This document shows positions 8,801 through 17,191 of a stretch of DNA of 26,446 bases, one piece after another (position 1 is the stretch's first letter; each line of letters opens with the position of its first letter). The notes under the pieces are model-generated. The model had not been told where the DNA came from and made no database searches. It saw nothing but the letters and a program-made list of their open reading frames with translations. Made by a program: the position numbers and the translations under genes. This stretch comes from a virus, in IMG/VR virus record IMGVR_UViG_3300042566_000702, positions 1-26,446 of that record; one strand, 5' to 3'.

Positions 8801-11651
8801 TTACAGTTAAACTAGTAAGCGTACCAACACTTGTTATGTTTGGTTGTGCGGCAGTTGTTAATGTGCCTTCAACAGTTGTAAACACACCTGCTGCCGCACC
8901 AATATTACCAACGTTTGCATTACCGGTAACTGATAATGTGCCTGCAGTACTTAAGTTACCTGCGGTTACTGTTCCGGTAGCTGTCAATGCGTCTGTTGTT
9001 TTGTTATATATTAGTCCTGAATCTGCACTAACTGTTCCACCATCATTAAACAATATCTGCGTATTAGATCCAGGAGCGACTAAATTACCGCTAATATTAG
9101 CATAGATAGTACCACCGACATACAAATTGCCTGCAACACCAACACCACCGGCAACTACAAGAGCACCGGTTGTAGTAGTAGTTGCCGGTGTTGTCATCTG
9201 GATATCAAGTTGCGCTTGAACATCACGTAGGCGCATTTTCTCGTCTACTGCTAAGAATCCACCTGTAGCAAATACAATGTCTCTGTTAGCACCTTGGTCG
9301 CCGGTTGCAATAACTAGATTGCCACCTAATCCAACCCCATTTACAGGTTGTACAAAGATATAGCCGTCGTTTTGTTTAGTTATAGTAAAATTAGCATCAC
9401 TGAAATCAGATCCAGTAAAGCCCATGTCCATCCAACCTGCAATGTCATTACCATTGTCACCGTATGCTGTAAAGTCAGCAGAACCATTAGCGTCTGCATT
9501 AATTAAACCAACTTGTACATATGTTGCGCCACCGGCTTCAGCTAAGATAACAGGATTAGTAAATCCTGTTGCGGCTTCTGCACCACCGACGAAAATTCGA
9601 CCTTCAATAAGCGCATTATTTGCTTCAATATTACCCACGTTTATCACGTGACTTGCACCAATATCTAGGTTAGATCCATTAGCCGTAATGTTTGAAGTAC
9701 CAATATACAACGATGTACCTAGATATGCATTATTCCATCGGTTAGTGTTGTTACCTAAGTTATAAGTTATGTTAGCATTAGGTATTAAGTTTGTACCAAT
9801 GTTACCACTGATATTTAAATTGTTTAAATTTGCAGTACCGGTTACAAACAATCCACCATTAGAAATGATGTTTGCGTTAGAAGTAATGTTACCATTAGCT
9901 GTTACGGTAGTACCAACTTGAATACCATTAGCAATACCAAGTTTATCTATTGATGCCAGGTTGCCTACGTTGACGTTAAAGAAGTTACCTGTGTTAGCAC
10001 CCAAAGAACTTATAACTGTTATGTTGTTAGCACCTACATTACCTACAGCACTTATATTAATGTTCGATGTTATGTTGCCACTCGCAACAATATTACCACT
10101 AACTTCTAAATTAGTTAGTGTACCCACAGTAGTAATATTTGGCTGTGATGCTGTAGTTAGTGTACCTGTAAAGAAGTTTGCAGTAGCTACATTACCTAAA
10201 TTAGCATTACCCGATACAACATTACCACCAACTGTTAATTGATCGGTAGTTTGATCGAACGTAAAGTTGCTTGATGCGCCAAAGTCACCATTAGCATTAT
10301 ACTGAATGTATGTGTTTGAACCAGCGGCTTGTTGGAAGTCCCATGGTGTACCGTTTGCGTAATATAAGTTATCTGTCTTAACACCACCGACTGAAGCATT
10401 ACCTGAAACGTTTAAATAACCCTGTGTGTATATGCCTTCTGCACCATCTGTAGTTTCAATACCAAAGATGTTTGCTTTACCTGAAGAATTAAACATCAAT
10501 GCAGAGTTTGAATCATCTGCTAGGTCCCATACTAAATTGTCTGTCTCGATAGAAGCAATATTACCTGATTGAACATAGAAAGCGTAGTTACCTAAACCAG
10601 ATCCAGCGGCATTACCTAGAACACCAATATTATATCCACCTGCGTGAGTTTGTGTAGCGTATCCACGTACACCTACTGCCGCTCCTGAATCAGAAGTGTT
10701 TGTTACGTATGCGCCGCCTTGAACACCGGTTGCTTTTGTTGCGCCATTTGCACGTGCTTCACCTAATACACCAATACCCCAAGTACTTGTATTTCCTGAA
10801 TCAGCTACTGCTTCACCAACTATACCAATATTTTCTGAGTGAGTTTGTCCACTATCATTTTGCGATACGATAACTTTAGCGTTGGGGAAATCTGATTGTA
10901 TTGCATTCGCACCAACGAATAATCCGCCGGCTCTAGTTTTACCCAATGTATTAAATGTTACTACGTCACTGGATACTGAAACGTTACTACCAAATGCAAA
11001 TTCACCGTTTGAGTTGTCCCAACCCATAAACCCTGTTACAGGGGTACTTGTATAATATTGTAATAATGTACCACGATCTTTGCCGTCGTCACTTGTTAAT
11101 GCATTACCGTTTGGTCCACCACCGACAGAAATTAAAGGATCTTCAATTGCTAATGTTTCAACATTGATATATGTTACATTTCCATTAACTGCTAGATCAC
11201 CTGTTATAACTGCATTACCAGTTACTGATAAGTTAGCAGTTGTTAACGTACTTGTAGCAGTGTCAAATGTAAACGATGAACTTGCACCAAAAGAACTATT
11301 GTTATTGAATTGAACTTGTGTATTTGAGCCAGCTGGTTGTTCTAAGTCCCATGGATTACCGTTTGAATAATATAAGTTGTTAGTTACAACACCTGTAGCT
11401 GCCACATTACCTAATACTGTTACTGTGTTTGTTGTATTGTTGAACGATAAATTAGCTGAAGTAGATAGTGCTCCTTGATCGTTATAGAATATACCCGTAT
11501 TGCCCGCCGCAGATACTGTAGGGAATACTGAAACATTACCCGTACTATCTTTAGTGACCAGCTGGTCAGAAGTATTTACAAACACTGTTGTCTTACCTGA
11601 CGACGGGGTAGGAACAGAGCTTGGGGTTTGTTGATTTAAAATTAATGACAT
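5835..11651 (-). CDS. Giant modular tail fibre / virion structural protein (1938 aa)
   Basis: A 1938-aa low-complexity, Asn/Thr/Gly/Val-rich fibre. Modules in order: a short N-terminal segment (MSLILNQQTPSSVP); two PWDxxQxAGSNTxxQxN modules; an ETLAIEDPLISVGGG module ending in GFMGWDNSNGEF; an EGRIFVGG...GWMDMGF module followed by TGALVVAGGVGVAGN; a TDAATKQYVD module near residue 1140 shared with the 1149-aa protein; and at least seven copies of a TxxQxNITSVGTLxxLxVSGN repeat. A C-terminal domain from about residue 1815 contains ADLSEKYIADADYGPGTVLV and ALQGRVPCKV, a pattern I associate with the C-termini of phage fibres. Composition implies a long trimeric beta-structured fibre. Start: ATG with AGGATAA upstream, 12 nt after the previous stop. 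Receptor and host range cannot be read. Confidence 0.85.
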   Translation of the reverse strand: MSLILNQQTPSSVPTPSSGKTTVFVNTSDQLVTKDSTGNVSVFPTVSAAGNTGIFYNDQGALSTSANLSFNNTTNTVTVLGNVAATGVVTNNLYYSNGNPWDLEQPAGSNTQVQFNNNSSFGASSSFTFDTATSTLTTANLSVTGNAVITGDLAVNGNVTYINVETLAIEDPLISVGGGPNGNALTSDDGKDRGTLLQYYTSTPVTGFMGWDNSNGEFAFGSNVSVSSDVVTFNTLGKTRAGGLFVGANAIQSDFPNAKVIVSQNDSGQTHSENIGIVGEAVADSGNTSTWGIGVLGEARANGATKATGVQGGAYVTNTSDSGAAVGVRGYATQTHAGGYNIGVLGNAAGSGLGNYAFYVQSGNIASIETDNLVWDLADDSNSALMFNSSGKANIFGIETTDGAEGIYTQGYLNVSGNASVGGVKTDNLYYANGTPWDFQQAAGSNTYIQYNANGDFGASSNFTFDQTTDQLTVGGNVVSGNANLGNVATANFFTGTLTTASQPNITTVGTLTNLEVSGNIVASGNITSNINISAVGNVGANNITVISSLGANTGNFFNVNVGNLASIDKLGIANGIQVGTTVTANGNITSNANIISNGGLFVTGTANLNNLNISGNIGTNLIPNANITYNLGNNTNRWNNAYLGTSLYIGTSNITANGSNLDIGASHVINVGNIEANNALIEGRIFVGGAEAATGFTNPVILAEAGGATYVQVGLINADANGSADFTAYGDNGNDIAGWMDMGFTGSDFSDANFTITKQNDGYIFVQPVNGVGLGGNLVIATGDQGANRDIVFATGGFLAVDEKMRLRDVQAQLDIQMTTPATTTTTGALVVAGGVGVAGNLYVGGTIYANISGNLVAPGSNTQILFNDGGTVSADSGLIYNKTTDALTATGTVTAGNLSTAGTLSVTGNANVGNIGAAAGVFTTVEGTLTTAAQPNITSVGTLTSLTVTGNATGGNLVTAGKVYASEMLNGGTGIYLAPGPSGYINFFTTGGDKASVSDTGNIIASNLIANSTVFAVTANISGNVNAGNVYANSGTIGASLLTGTLTTAAQPNVTSLGTLSSVTASGNIQTSANIVTDLIVGRTSGVTITATGANQSINLTPTGTGTVNVGTFRISNVATPTQTTDAATKQYVDTLAASGIHYHEAVFVESPDSAGNLNVTYNNGTSGVGATLTNAGTQVALTIDGVLMTIGKRVLIYNQTNQFENGVYTVTTVGTASTNWVLTRATDADTYDPFSPTSLGQGDAFFVTNGNTGAGETYICNTVGTITFGTTAITFAQISDSTLYTAGTGLSLTGTEFSISNTAVTTGTYGGADVVSTIAVNQQGQITSASNTVIQANAANLSGTTLKSTVVNSSLTSVGTLSTLTVSGNANVGNIGATNGVFTNVSGNGSALTSITGANVTGAVSFATTANAVAGANVTGAVSFATTANAVAGANVSGQVGNALVAGTVYTASQSNITSVGTLISLTVSGNISAGNVNAPTFGTHAGAHNGTVGATTANTGAFTTVSATGQITSTVSGGTAPFVVTSTTQVANLNVATAGVAGYVTAAAQSNITSVGTLSGLTVTSTITGNITGSAGTAGTAGTVTTAAQGNITSVGTLTSLGVSGNITAANITANSGVFTGNGSGLTALNASNISSGTLAQARLSGTYNITVNGSATSADTAGTVTTAAQPNITSTGTLSSLTTSGPIYRSGGLSGYLNGTYPLADNSTTTNPIYTIGGPYVPTSTTLGTMYGIGYAYSTVVGGSSGAPSALWGLYVASNGTTRAFISGDNGYYYGAGVQTQVLTTGANTTAGTVTGNWTLTAGTKWNASYADLSEKYIADADYGPGTVLVFGGEHEVTISTEMNTTRVAGVVTTDAAYTMNSGLEAEFIADIALQGRVPCKVIGPVFKGDLLVAAGNGHAIANNEARAGTIIGKSLENFNEASGVIEVAVGRF
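7342..7449 (-). repeat. 54-bp perfect tandem duplication inside the giant fibre gene
   Basis: Two adjacent copies (7342-7395 and 7396-7449) are identical and in frame, each encoding the 18-residue unit GANVTGAVSFATTANAVA. A diverged third unit, GANVSGQVGNA, follows in the protein. Exact DNA identity in a gene whose other repeats have drifted points to a recent duplication by slippage or unequal recombination. Confidence 0.95.
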
Positions 11652-11663
11652 TATATTATCCTA

Positions 11664-12050
11664 TTATACTTGAACTAAAATACCTTCAACTTCCAATGTA
11701 CCGTCTATCGTAATTGGTAGTGAAAAGAGTCCTTGTTTATTTACTAGCACTGTATAAGTTTCTCCATCAGGTATATAGTATGGCATCATACCACCTGTTG
11801 CACTAACTGTAGCAAAGGATAAATTTCCATTACCATCAGTTGAAATTACTTGACCTTCTGCGCCGCCTAAAATCTTTACATTGCCGATGTTTCCTAAATT
11901 AGCTACACCTGTAACGTTTAAATTTAAGGTACTGACACTGGCATTGGCAACAATTATGTTACCAGAGATATCTGAGTTAGCGTAGATGACGATATTACCG
12001 TCTGCACCTACGCCAAAACCACCGACAGAATTTAATGTTTTAAGTGCCAT
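11664..12050 (-). CDS. Small structural protein with a conserved virion C-terminal motif
   Basis: A 128-aa protein read from ATG 12050, which begins MALKTLNSVGGFGVG. This N-terminus is paralogous to those of the adjacent 1149-aa (MAIKPLNSVAGFSVG) and 518-aa (MASELFNTLTGYSVG) proteins, which is why this start is chosen over an upstream in-frame one inside the preceding gene. The middle has NVTGVANLGNIGNVKILGG fibre-type repeats. The C-terminus, PDGETYTVLVNKQGLFSLPI then TIDGTLEVEGILVQV, recalls a short virion domain that ends several structural proteins of cyanophage-type T4 relatives (recollection, not a search). It starts 1 nt after the stop of the 1149-aa gene, so translation is probably coupled. 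It may be a minimal fibre-family member or an attachment adaptor. Confidence 0.75.
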   Translation of the reverse strand: MALKTLNSVGGFGVGADGNIVIYANSDISGNIIVANASVSTLNLNVTGVANLGNIGNVKILGGAEGQVISTDGNGNLSFATVSATGGMMPYYIPDGETYTVLVNKQGLFSLPITIDGTLEVEGILVQV

Positions 12051-12051
12051 T

Positions 12052-15000
12052 TTATATGTAGTTATACTGTGTTGTCCATACCGTAGAATTTCCACTTGCA
12101 GGTGTTACTTGTAATCTCAAGTATCCGCCTTGTATGTTTACTGCCAATGCCCCGGTATAGCCACCTAAATTGACAGTACCGTAAGTAGCATAATCTACGT
12201 TGCTGGTTCCGTTTGTTACTGCTTGTACAGTAGCAACACTATATTTACTTCCCGATGCATCCACACCTTTAACTAGGAATTGAACCCCTGTAATGCCTGT
12301 TACAGGTACACTAGCAATAGTTTGATTTGCAGTTACAGTAGAAGTAGTAAATGTTCCCCAAGTAGTTGTAGTATTACCTATAACAACTGAGTTAGAAATG
12401 TTTGCCGAACCTATAACTCCAAATATACCTGTTGTAGGATTGAATGTTAAGTTTGCGTCTGCCGCAAAGTTATCGTTCAAGTTAAACTGAATTTCAGTAT
12501 TCGAGCCAGCAGCTTCTTGTAAGTCCCAAGGAACGCCATTGCTATAATATAAGTTGTCAGTCAATACACCCCAGTTTGCAGTAGCGTTAGATATTAGTAG
12601 ATTACCACTAATTGTAGTCTGACCTGCAGCCAATGTTGACGAGAAGTTAGCAGTATTACCTGACAACTGTAAATTAACTGTTAGGTTATTAGTGAGTGTA
12701 TTGCTACTAACGTTGACGTTTACTGCACTAACATTACTATTAGCAGATATGTTATTAGCTAAAAGATTTGCACCAACGTCAACAAAATTAGTAACAAATA
12801 AATTATTTGAATTTACATTAGCATTACTGTTGATGTTACCATTACTTTGAATAATGTTTCCAACAGTTAGGTCTAATGTTATGTTTGCATTTGATGTGAT
12901 GCTAAAATTATTTGCATCAATGTTACCTGTTACATTTAAACTTGTACCGGTGGCCGCGCCAATGTTAGGAGTAGTAAATTGTGCGTTAGCAATAACAACT
13001 ATGTTTCCTCCTACTATACCAGTAGTTACACCATCGGTATTTGCAGATATAGTAGTACCGGTTATGTTAATACCAGAACCTGCAGAATATGATCCGGCAG
13101 CACTGAATTGCGTAAAGGTTAAGTTATCAGTACCAATTATGACTTCACCTGTTGGTGAAGTCATAACGTAAGATTCACCGGCTCCTGTTACACCCTGTGT
13201 TACGAATACGTATGAGCCTGCACTCAGTCCGTTAGGAGAGTCAGGGCTGTATTTGTTAAAATCTGTTGCTCTTGTTAAGACCCAAGCAGTCGAGCCATTA
13301 CCCACTGTTGTTACAGTGTATACTCCGTTTTCATATGCATTTACTTGAGTATAAACTAAAACACGATCACTAGTACTTAGGTTAATTCCGTCAATCTGTA
13401 AGGCAGCGTTTGCTCCCGCATTTGTCAGTGTTGCCCCTACTCCTGGATTAGCACGTGACGCTTGAGCTAAACTTGTGCCATTTGTAAGTGTTGTTACTTC
13501 TGGACCATAGTATCCATCTTTAACAGTGATGCTTGTTGATGAGGGTATACTGTAGACCCAATATGCTTCACCACCGACTAAGCCATTAAATGAATTAGTA
13601 AACACGATACCGTCATTGACACTTAAGCCGTGTGCAGAACCAAAGTCAATAGTAGTACCGCTTGTGATAGAGTCAACCGTTGGGGTTGTGCCTCCCTGAG
13701 CATATGTTGCAGTAAGTGCAGTTGGAGATTCAACACGAACCGGTGTGTGAATATCAAGACCTTCTCCAGCCATTGCATCAACATATTCTTTTGTTGCAGC
13801 ATCAGTTGGATTAACTGGATCACCAAGCTGGATAATTTTCTTTCCAGATACACTGATAGCTCCTGTGCCAGTTGGAGCAAGAATAATGTTTTCATTAGTA
13901 CCCGCGGCACTAATTGTGATATTACCAGTAGGTGCTACGATTGTTGCCGTCTTAACACTACCAATTAATGCTTCACCTGATACGTTTGCATTGGCCGCAT
14001 TAACAAAGCCGTTAGCAATTACATTGCCGTTAGCAGTGATGTTGCCTGTAGTAGAATTGATGTTTCCTAAAACCAACAACCCAGTCTCAGTGAAGGTAGC
14101 AACGTTTGAAGATCCATTGATCGTGATTTCTACGTTAGCATTTGAATAAACTTTAACATTACTATTGCCGTTCGCCAATGAACCAACTAAATTGGCTCCG
14201 GTAATGTTGCCTAGAACATTTAAATCATTTGCCACGTTTACATAGTTAGCACTAGCCAAGTTACCTAAATTAGCATTTAATGAAGTAATATTTCCTGAAA
14301 AGTTAGCAGTATTACCCGCAATATTATTGTTAACTGTTAATGCATTAGTGATTGTATTGGCTGCAACATTCACGTAGTTAGCAGTAACCAAATTACCTAA
14401 ATTAGCATTTAATGTGGTAACATTACCAGTAAAGTTAGCCGTGTTGCCACTTAGTTCTAGGTTAATTGTTAAATTACTAGTTGTTACATTGGATGCTACA
14501 TTCACATAGTTAGCTTTTACCAAGTTACCTAAATTAGCATTCAATGCACTATTGATATTGCCGGTGAAGTTAGCCGTGTTACCACTTAGTTCTAGGTTAA
14601 CATTTAAAGCATTAGTAGTTGCTGTTGCGGCAATATTTACATAGTTAGCAGTTACTAAGTTACCTAAATTAGCATTTAATGCACTATTAATATTACCAGT
14701 GAAGTTAGCTGTGTTACCACTTAGTTCTAGGTTAATTGTTAAATTACTAGTTGTTACATTGGATGCTACATTCACATAGTTAGCAATAACCAAATTGCCC
14801 AAATTAGCATTTAACGTAGTAATATTACCAGTGAAGTTGGCTGTGTTGCCACTTAGTTCTAGGTTAACTGTTAAATTATTAGTAATAGAATTAGATGCTA
14901 CATTCACATAGTTAGCAGTTACTAAGTTACCTAAATTAGCATTTAATGCACTATTGATATTACCAGTGAAATTAGCAGTATTGCCACTAATTTCATTGTT

Positions 15001-15501
15001 GACTGTTAAATTACTAGTAGTAGCATTGGCATTAATATTTAAGATATTACCAGTAATATTTGCATTAGCTGAAACATAATTAGCTAATAGCGTATTGGTT
15101 ACATTTACATTTGAATTTGCATTAACGTTATTAGCCAGGACGTTAGCGTTAGCATAAAGATAATTTGCTCTAGTAATGTTTGTAACATCTAGATTACCAA
15201 TAATACTTAATAATTGTTGTGAGTTATCCCATACAAAATTAGCAGATGCCCCAAAGTTTTGATTATCATTGAACTGTACCTGTGAGTTACTTCCTGCGGC
15301 TTGTTGCAAATCCCAGGGGACGCCATTACTGTAATATAGGTTATCTGTGAGAACTCCCCAAGTAGATGTAGCGTTGGATATTAGCAGGTTACCAGAGAAG
15401 GTTGCATTACTTGCAGTAACATCACCGTTAGCCAATATTATATTAGCCGGTACTTCACCTACAGAGAATCCGGCTACTGAGTTTAAGGGTTTAATTGCCA
15501 T
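12052..15501 (-). CDS. Repetitive tail fibre / structural protein (1149 aa)
   Basis: A 1149-aa Asn-rich fibre protein. Order: the conserved N-terminus MAIKPLNSVAGFSVG; a YYSNGVPWDLQQAAGSN module near residue 50; a tandem array (about residues 150-430) of 44-45-residue repeats with the core NANLGNLVTANYVNVA and ELSGNTANFTGN; a NPTDAATKEYVDA module with a ~200-residue domain (VGATLTNAGA, ENGVYTVTTVG, WVLTRATDF, GAGESYV) shared with the 1938-aa protein; a second PWDLQEAAGSN module; and a ~95-residue C-terminal domain (TIASVPVTGITGVQFLVKG) that resembles the end of the 518-aa protein. Shine-Dalgarno TAGGAAAA precedes the ATG, with a GATAAATA late-promoter box 19 nt upstream of the ATG. Confidence 0.85.
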   Translation of the reverse strand: MAIKPLNSVAGFSVGEVPANIILANGDVTASNATFSGNLLISNATSTWGVLTDNLYYSNGVPWDLQQAAGSNSQVQFNDNQNFGASANFVWDNSQQLLSIIGNLDVTNITRANYLYANANVLANNVNANSNVNVTNTLLANYVSANANITGNILNINANATTSNLTVNNEISGNTANFTGNINSALNANLGNLVTANYVNVASNSITNNLTVNLELSGNTANFTGNITTLNANLGNLVIANYVNVASNVTTSNLTINLELSGNTANFTGNINSALNANLGNLVTANYVNIAATATTNALNVNLELSGNTANFTGNINSALNANLGNLVKANYVNVASNVTTSNLTINLELSGNTANFTGNVTTLNANLGNLVTANYVNVAANTITNALTVNNNIAGNTANFSGNITSLNANLGNLASANYVNVANDLNVLGNITGANLVGSLANGNSNVKVYSNANVEITINGSSNVATFTETGLLVLGNINSTTGNITANGNVIANGFVNAANANVSGEALIGSVKTATIVAPTGNITISAAGTNENIILAPTGTGAISVSGKKIIQLGDPVNPTDAATKEYVDAMAGEGLDIHTPVRVESPTALTATYAQGGTTPTVDSITSGTTIDFGSAHGLSVNDGIVFTNSFNGLVGGEAYWVYSIPSSTSITVKDGYYGPEVTTLTNGTSLAQASRANPGVGATLTNAGANAALQIDGINLSTSDRVLVYTQVNAYENGVYTVTTVGNGSTAWVLTRATDFNKYSPDSPNGLSAGSYVFVTQGVTGAGESYVMTSPTGEVIIGTDNLTFTQFSAAGSYSAGSGINITGTTISANTDGVTTGIVGGNIVVIANAQFTTPNIGAATGTSLNVTGNIDANNFSITSNANITLDLTVGNIIQSNGNINSNANVNSNNLFVTNFVDVGANLLANNISANSNVSAVNVNVSSNTLTNNLTVNLQLSGNTANFSSTLAAGQTTISGNLLISNATANWGVLTDNLYYSNGVPWDLQEAAGSNTEIQFNLNDNFAADANLTFNPTTGIFGVIGSANISNSVVIGNTTTTWGTFTTSTVTANQTIASVPVTGITGVQFLVKGVDASGSKYSVATVQAVTNGTSNVDYATYGTVNLGGYTGALAVNIQGGYLRLQVTPASGNSTVWTTQYNYI
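14250..15060 (-). repeat. Tandem 132/135-bp repeat array in the 1149-aa fibre gene
   Basis: The marker TTACCTAAATTAGCATTTAA (plus strand, with small variants) starts at 14261, 14393, 14525, 14660, 14795 and 14927, giving spacings of 132, 132, 135, 135 and 132 bp. Each unit encodes 44 or 45 residues around NANLGNL and NTANFTGN. The 3-bp difference is the alternation of TTL and NSAL-type junctions, so the frame is always kept. Array limits are approximate. Confidence 0.93.
14447..14784 (-). repeat. Higher-order 270-bp repeat: 68 bp identical at two places
   Basis: Bases 14447-14514 and 14717-14784 are identical over 68 bp and exactly 270 bp apart, which is two units of the array. The intervening unit differs. 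This shows duplication of a two-unit block after the single units had diverged. Confidence 0.85.
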
Positions 15502-15519
15502 TTTGTTTTCCTATATTCG

Positions 15520-15527
15520 TATTTATC
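15520..15527 (-). promoter_or_regulatory. T4-type late promoter box GATAAATA before the 1149-aa fibre gene
   Basis: The minus strand reads GATAAATA, one mismatch from the T4 late consensus TATAAATA. It lies 8 nt after the stop of the 518-aa gene and 18 nt before the ATG at 15501, leaving room for a short leader with the Shine-Dalgarno TAGGAAAA. No terminator hairpin precedes it. Confidence 0.65.
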
Positions 15528-15535
15528 TTTTTTGA

Positions 15536-17092
15536 TTAGTCAGCATAGACTGTAATTAACATCTTGTACGTGACTGGTGTTGATGTATTAGGTGTTACTT
15601 TTAACTGCAACGATGCTGGAACTATAATATTCCCAGCATCATAATCTACTTCAAAGTTACCTACTCCACCGTTAACAAACAAACTAGCATACTCAGTAAA
15701 AGCGACTGTGCTATTGTAATACAATGAACTAATCTTACATGATTGTCTTGATGGACCTGCGGGGTGAGTTGCAACGATTTCAAATTCAATACCGGATAGG
15801 TTAGCAACTGGTTTTGAATATAACAATTGCCCTACACCGGTACTAGCAGTAGTTGCAAAATATACTTCTGAATAAGACCATTTATAAACACCAGCACCCA
15901 TTTGCAATGAGTTAGCTATTAAATTTCCACCAACACTAACTGTATTTGTATAGTCATTAAACGTAAAATACGGACTACCTTCAAAATTATCGTTTTTGTT
16001 AAATTGAACTTGTGTGTTTGAACCACCGGGTGATCCATTGCCTCCGCCACCGCCGTTGACTGCCCAACTTAGATTTCCACCGCCATCAGTTACTAATACA
16101 TAGCCATTAACTCCACCAGATATATGTATGTTTGATATTGTGCCTAAATTAATATTAGCACTTCCAGCAGTATTTACATTACCTGCAACTCGTAATATGG
16201 CAGAAGAATTAACAGTGAGATTACTTCCTATTGTTACTTTGCTACTAAAGGCTGCGTTACTTGCATATACGTTTGTTGCGATAGTTAGCTCACCGCCTGA
16301 TATTCTCTCAGACGTAGTGATGTTACCTAAACTCAATAAATCACCATCAATATTAACATAGGCTAAATTACCCAAACTAGTAATATTTGCTTGTGCATTC
16401 TGACGTACATAATTAGCTACATCAGTAGTAATGTTAGTAAGTTGAGATCCATTACCAATGAAATATGTAGCAGTTATATTACCGTCAGAAATGATATTAC
16501 CTATATCAGAAATATCTTGTGATATAGTTACATTACCTGTTACTACTAGATTGCCGGTGATGCTGACAGTATCATCTAGTGAATCTCCTGATGATATGTT
16601 TTCAACTTGTAGAGTGTTTGTTGTTTTGTTATACGTAAATCCGGAATCACCGCCAAATGTGCCGGCATCATTAAACTGTACTTGTGTGTTTGAGCCACCG
16701 GGTATACCGTTTCCGCCACCATTGCCTGTTTGTGCAGTCCAACTTAGATTACCGGTTCCGTCTGTTTGAAGTACGTAGCCGTTAACTCCGCCACCAATGT
16801 TTAGATCCTCTACACTGCCTAAGTTTAGCGTAGACCCATTCCATGTAACGTTTGAGATTCCACCAAATACGCCATTGGCATTGAATTGCAACTGTGTATT
16901 TGAGCCACCCGGTGTAGAGTTAAAAGGCTGCCCATTAGAATAATAGTAATTGTTAGAATAAATCTTATTCGCAGAAACATTTCCTGATAGATTTAAAAAA
17001 TTTGAAACTACATTTCCATGGGAGTCAATAACTTCAACGGCAGGTATACCAACAGAGTAACCAGTTAGCGTGTTAAATAATTCTGATGCCAT
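15536..17092 (-). CDS. Modular structural / fibre protein (518 aa)
   Basis: A 518-aa protein with the family N-terminus MASELFNTLTGYSVG, then three GGSNTQ(L/V)QFN modules (near residues 65, 130 and 375), each with a GG(D/G)-type glycine turn and a YNKTTNTL-like strand, plus two NLSWA/T segments preceded by GGVNGYVL. The middle carries NITxxGN fibre repeats. The last ~110 residues form a beta-sandwich-like domain (YFATTASTGVGQLLYSKPVA to the end) that shares layout with the C-terminus of the 1149-aa protein and with C-terminal domains of cyanophage structural proteins as I recall them. It is the first gene of the fibre block; a GATAAATA box lies 30 nt upstream of the ATG and GGGAA may serve as a Shine-Dalgarno. 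Confidence 0.82.
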   Translation of the reverse strand: MASELFNTLTGYSVGIPAVEVIDSHGNVVSNFLNLSGNVSANKIYSNNYYYSNGQPFNSTPGGSNTQLQFNANGVFGGISNVTWNGSTLNLGSVEDLNIGGGVNGYVLQTDGTGNLSWTAQTGNGGGNGIPGGSNTQVQFNDAGTFGGDSGFTYNKTTNTLQVENISSGDSLDDTVSITGNLVVTGNVTISQDISDIGNIISDGNITATYFIGNGSQLTNITTDVANYVRQNAQANITSLGNLAYVNIDGDLLSLGNITTSERISGGELTIATNVYASNAAFSSKVTIGSNLTVNSSAILRVAGNVNTAGSANINLGTISNIHISGGVNGYVLVTDGGGNLSWAVNGGGGGNGSPGGSNTQVQFNKNDNFEGSPYFTFNDYTNTVSVGGNLIANSLQMGAGVYKWSYSEVYFATTASTGVGQLLYSKPVANLSGIEFEIVATHPAGPSRQSCKISSLYYNSTVAFTEYASLFVNGGVGNFEVDYDAGNIIVPASLQLKVTPNTSTPVTYKMLITVYAD

Positions 17093-17122
17093 AAATGTTC
17101 CCGAAGATATTTTGTTATTATA

Positions 17123-17130
17123 TATTTATC
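17123..17130 (-). promoter_or_regulatory. T4-type late promoter box GATAAATA before the 518-aa fibre gene
   Basis: GATAAATA on the minus strand lies 21 nt beyond the terminator at 17151-17182 and 30 nt before the ATG at 17092. It is followed by an AT-rich leader (TATAATAACAAAATATC). It would start the fibre operon. It is one mismatch from TATAAATA. Confidence 0.65.
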
Positions 17131-17150
17131 TATTATGGTCAAATAAAACC

Positions 17151-17182
17151 TAAGAAAAAAACACCAAGTAGTGCTTTTTTCT
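17151..17182 (-). terminator. Intrinsic terminator ending the hydroxylase unit, antisense to the HNH-like gene's 5' end
   Basis: Read on the minus strand, AGAAAAAAGCAC pairs with GTGTTTTTTTCT around the loop TACTTG: about 13 bp with one G-U wobble, the 3' arm being a U-tract. On the plus strand the wobble becomes an A-C mismatch, so it should work better for minus-strand RNA. It stops transcription arriving from the hydroxylase gene before the fibre promoter. Its right arm overlaps the plus-strand promoter box of the HNH-like gene. Confidence 0.7.
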
Positions 17183-17187
17183 AAATA
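17180..17187 (+). promoter_or_regulatory. Late-promoter-like box TCTAAATA for the plus-strand HNH-like gene
   Basis: TCTAAATA lies four bases (CGTA) before the ATG at 17192. It has the same CTAAATA core as the boxes before the portal and gp68-like genes. There is no Shine-Dalgarno in the gap. With T4-like spacing the transcript would start at or just inside the ATG. Two mismatches to TATAAATA, so less certain than the others. Confidence 0.45.
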
Positions 17188-17191
17188 CGTA

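Noticed and set aside
5860-10242. Long plus-strand open frames opposite the 1938-aa fibre gene (for example 6622-7014 and 8728-9105)
   Set aside because: They are mirror images of the low-complexity Asn/Thr/Gly repeats, with Pro/Val/Leu-rich translations, no ribosome binding sites and no promoter boxes.
12051-12095. Programmed frameshift joining the 1149-aa and 128-aa frames
   Set aside because: The 1149-aa protein has a complete C-terminal domain like that of the 518-aa protein, and the 128-aa protein has its own conserved N-terminus at ATG 12050; no slippery sequence was seen.
14250-15060. CRISPR-like or non-coding repeat array
   Set aside because: The 132/135-bp units are fully coding, keep frame and encode fibre repeats without unique spacers.
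5835-17092. Diversity-generating retroelement target in the fibre genes
   Set aside because: No reverse transcriptase or adenine-biased template/variable repeat pair was seen in the window.
17171-17191. GTG start at 17171 for the HNH-like gene
   Set aside because: It lies within the arm of a terminator and upstream of the promoter box; ATG 17192 fits the zinc-cluster protein better.
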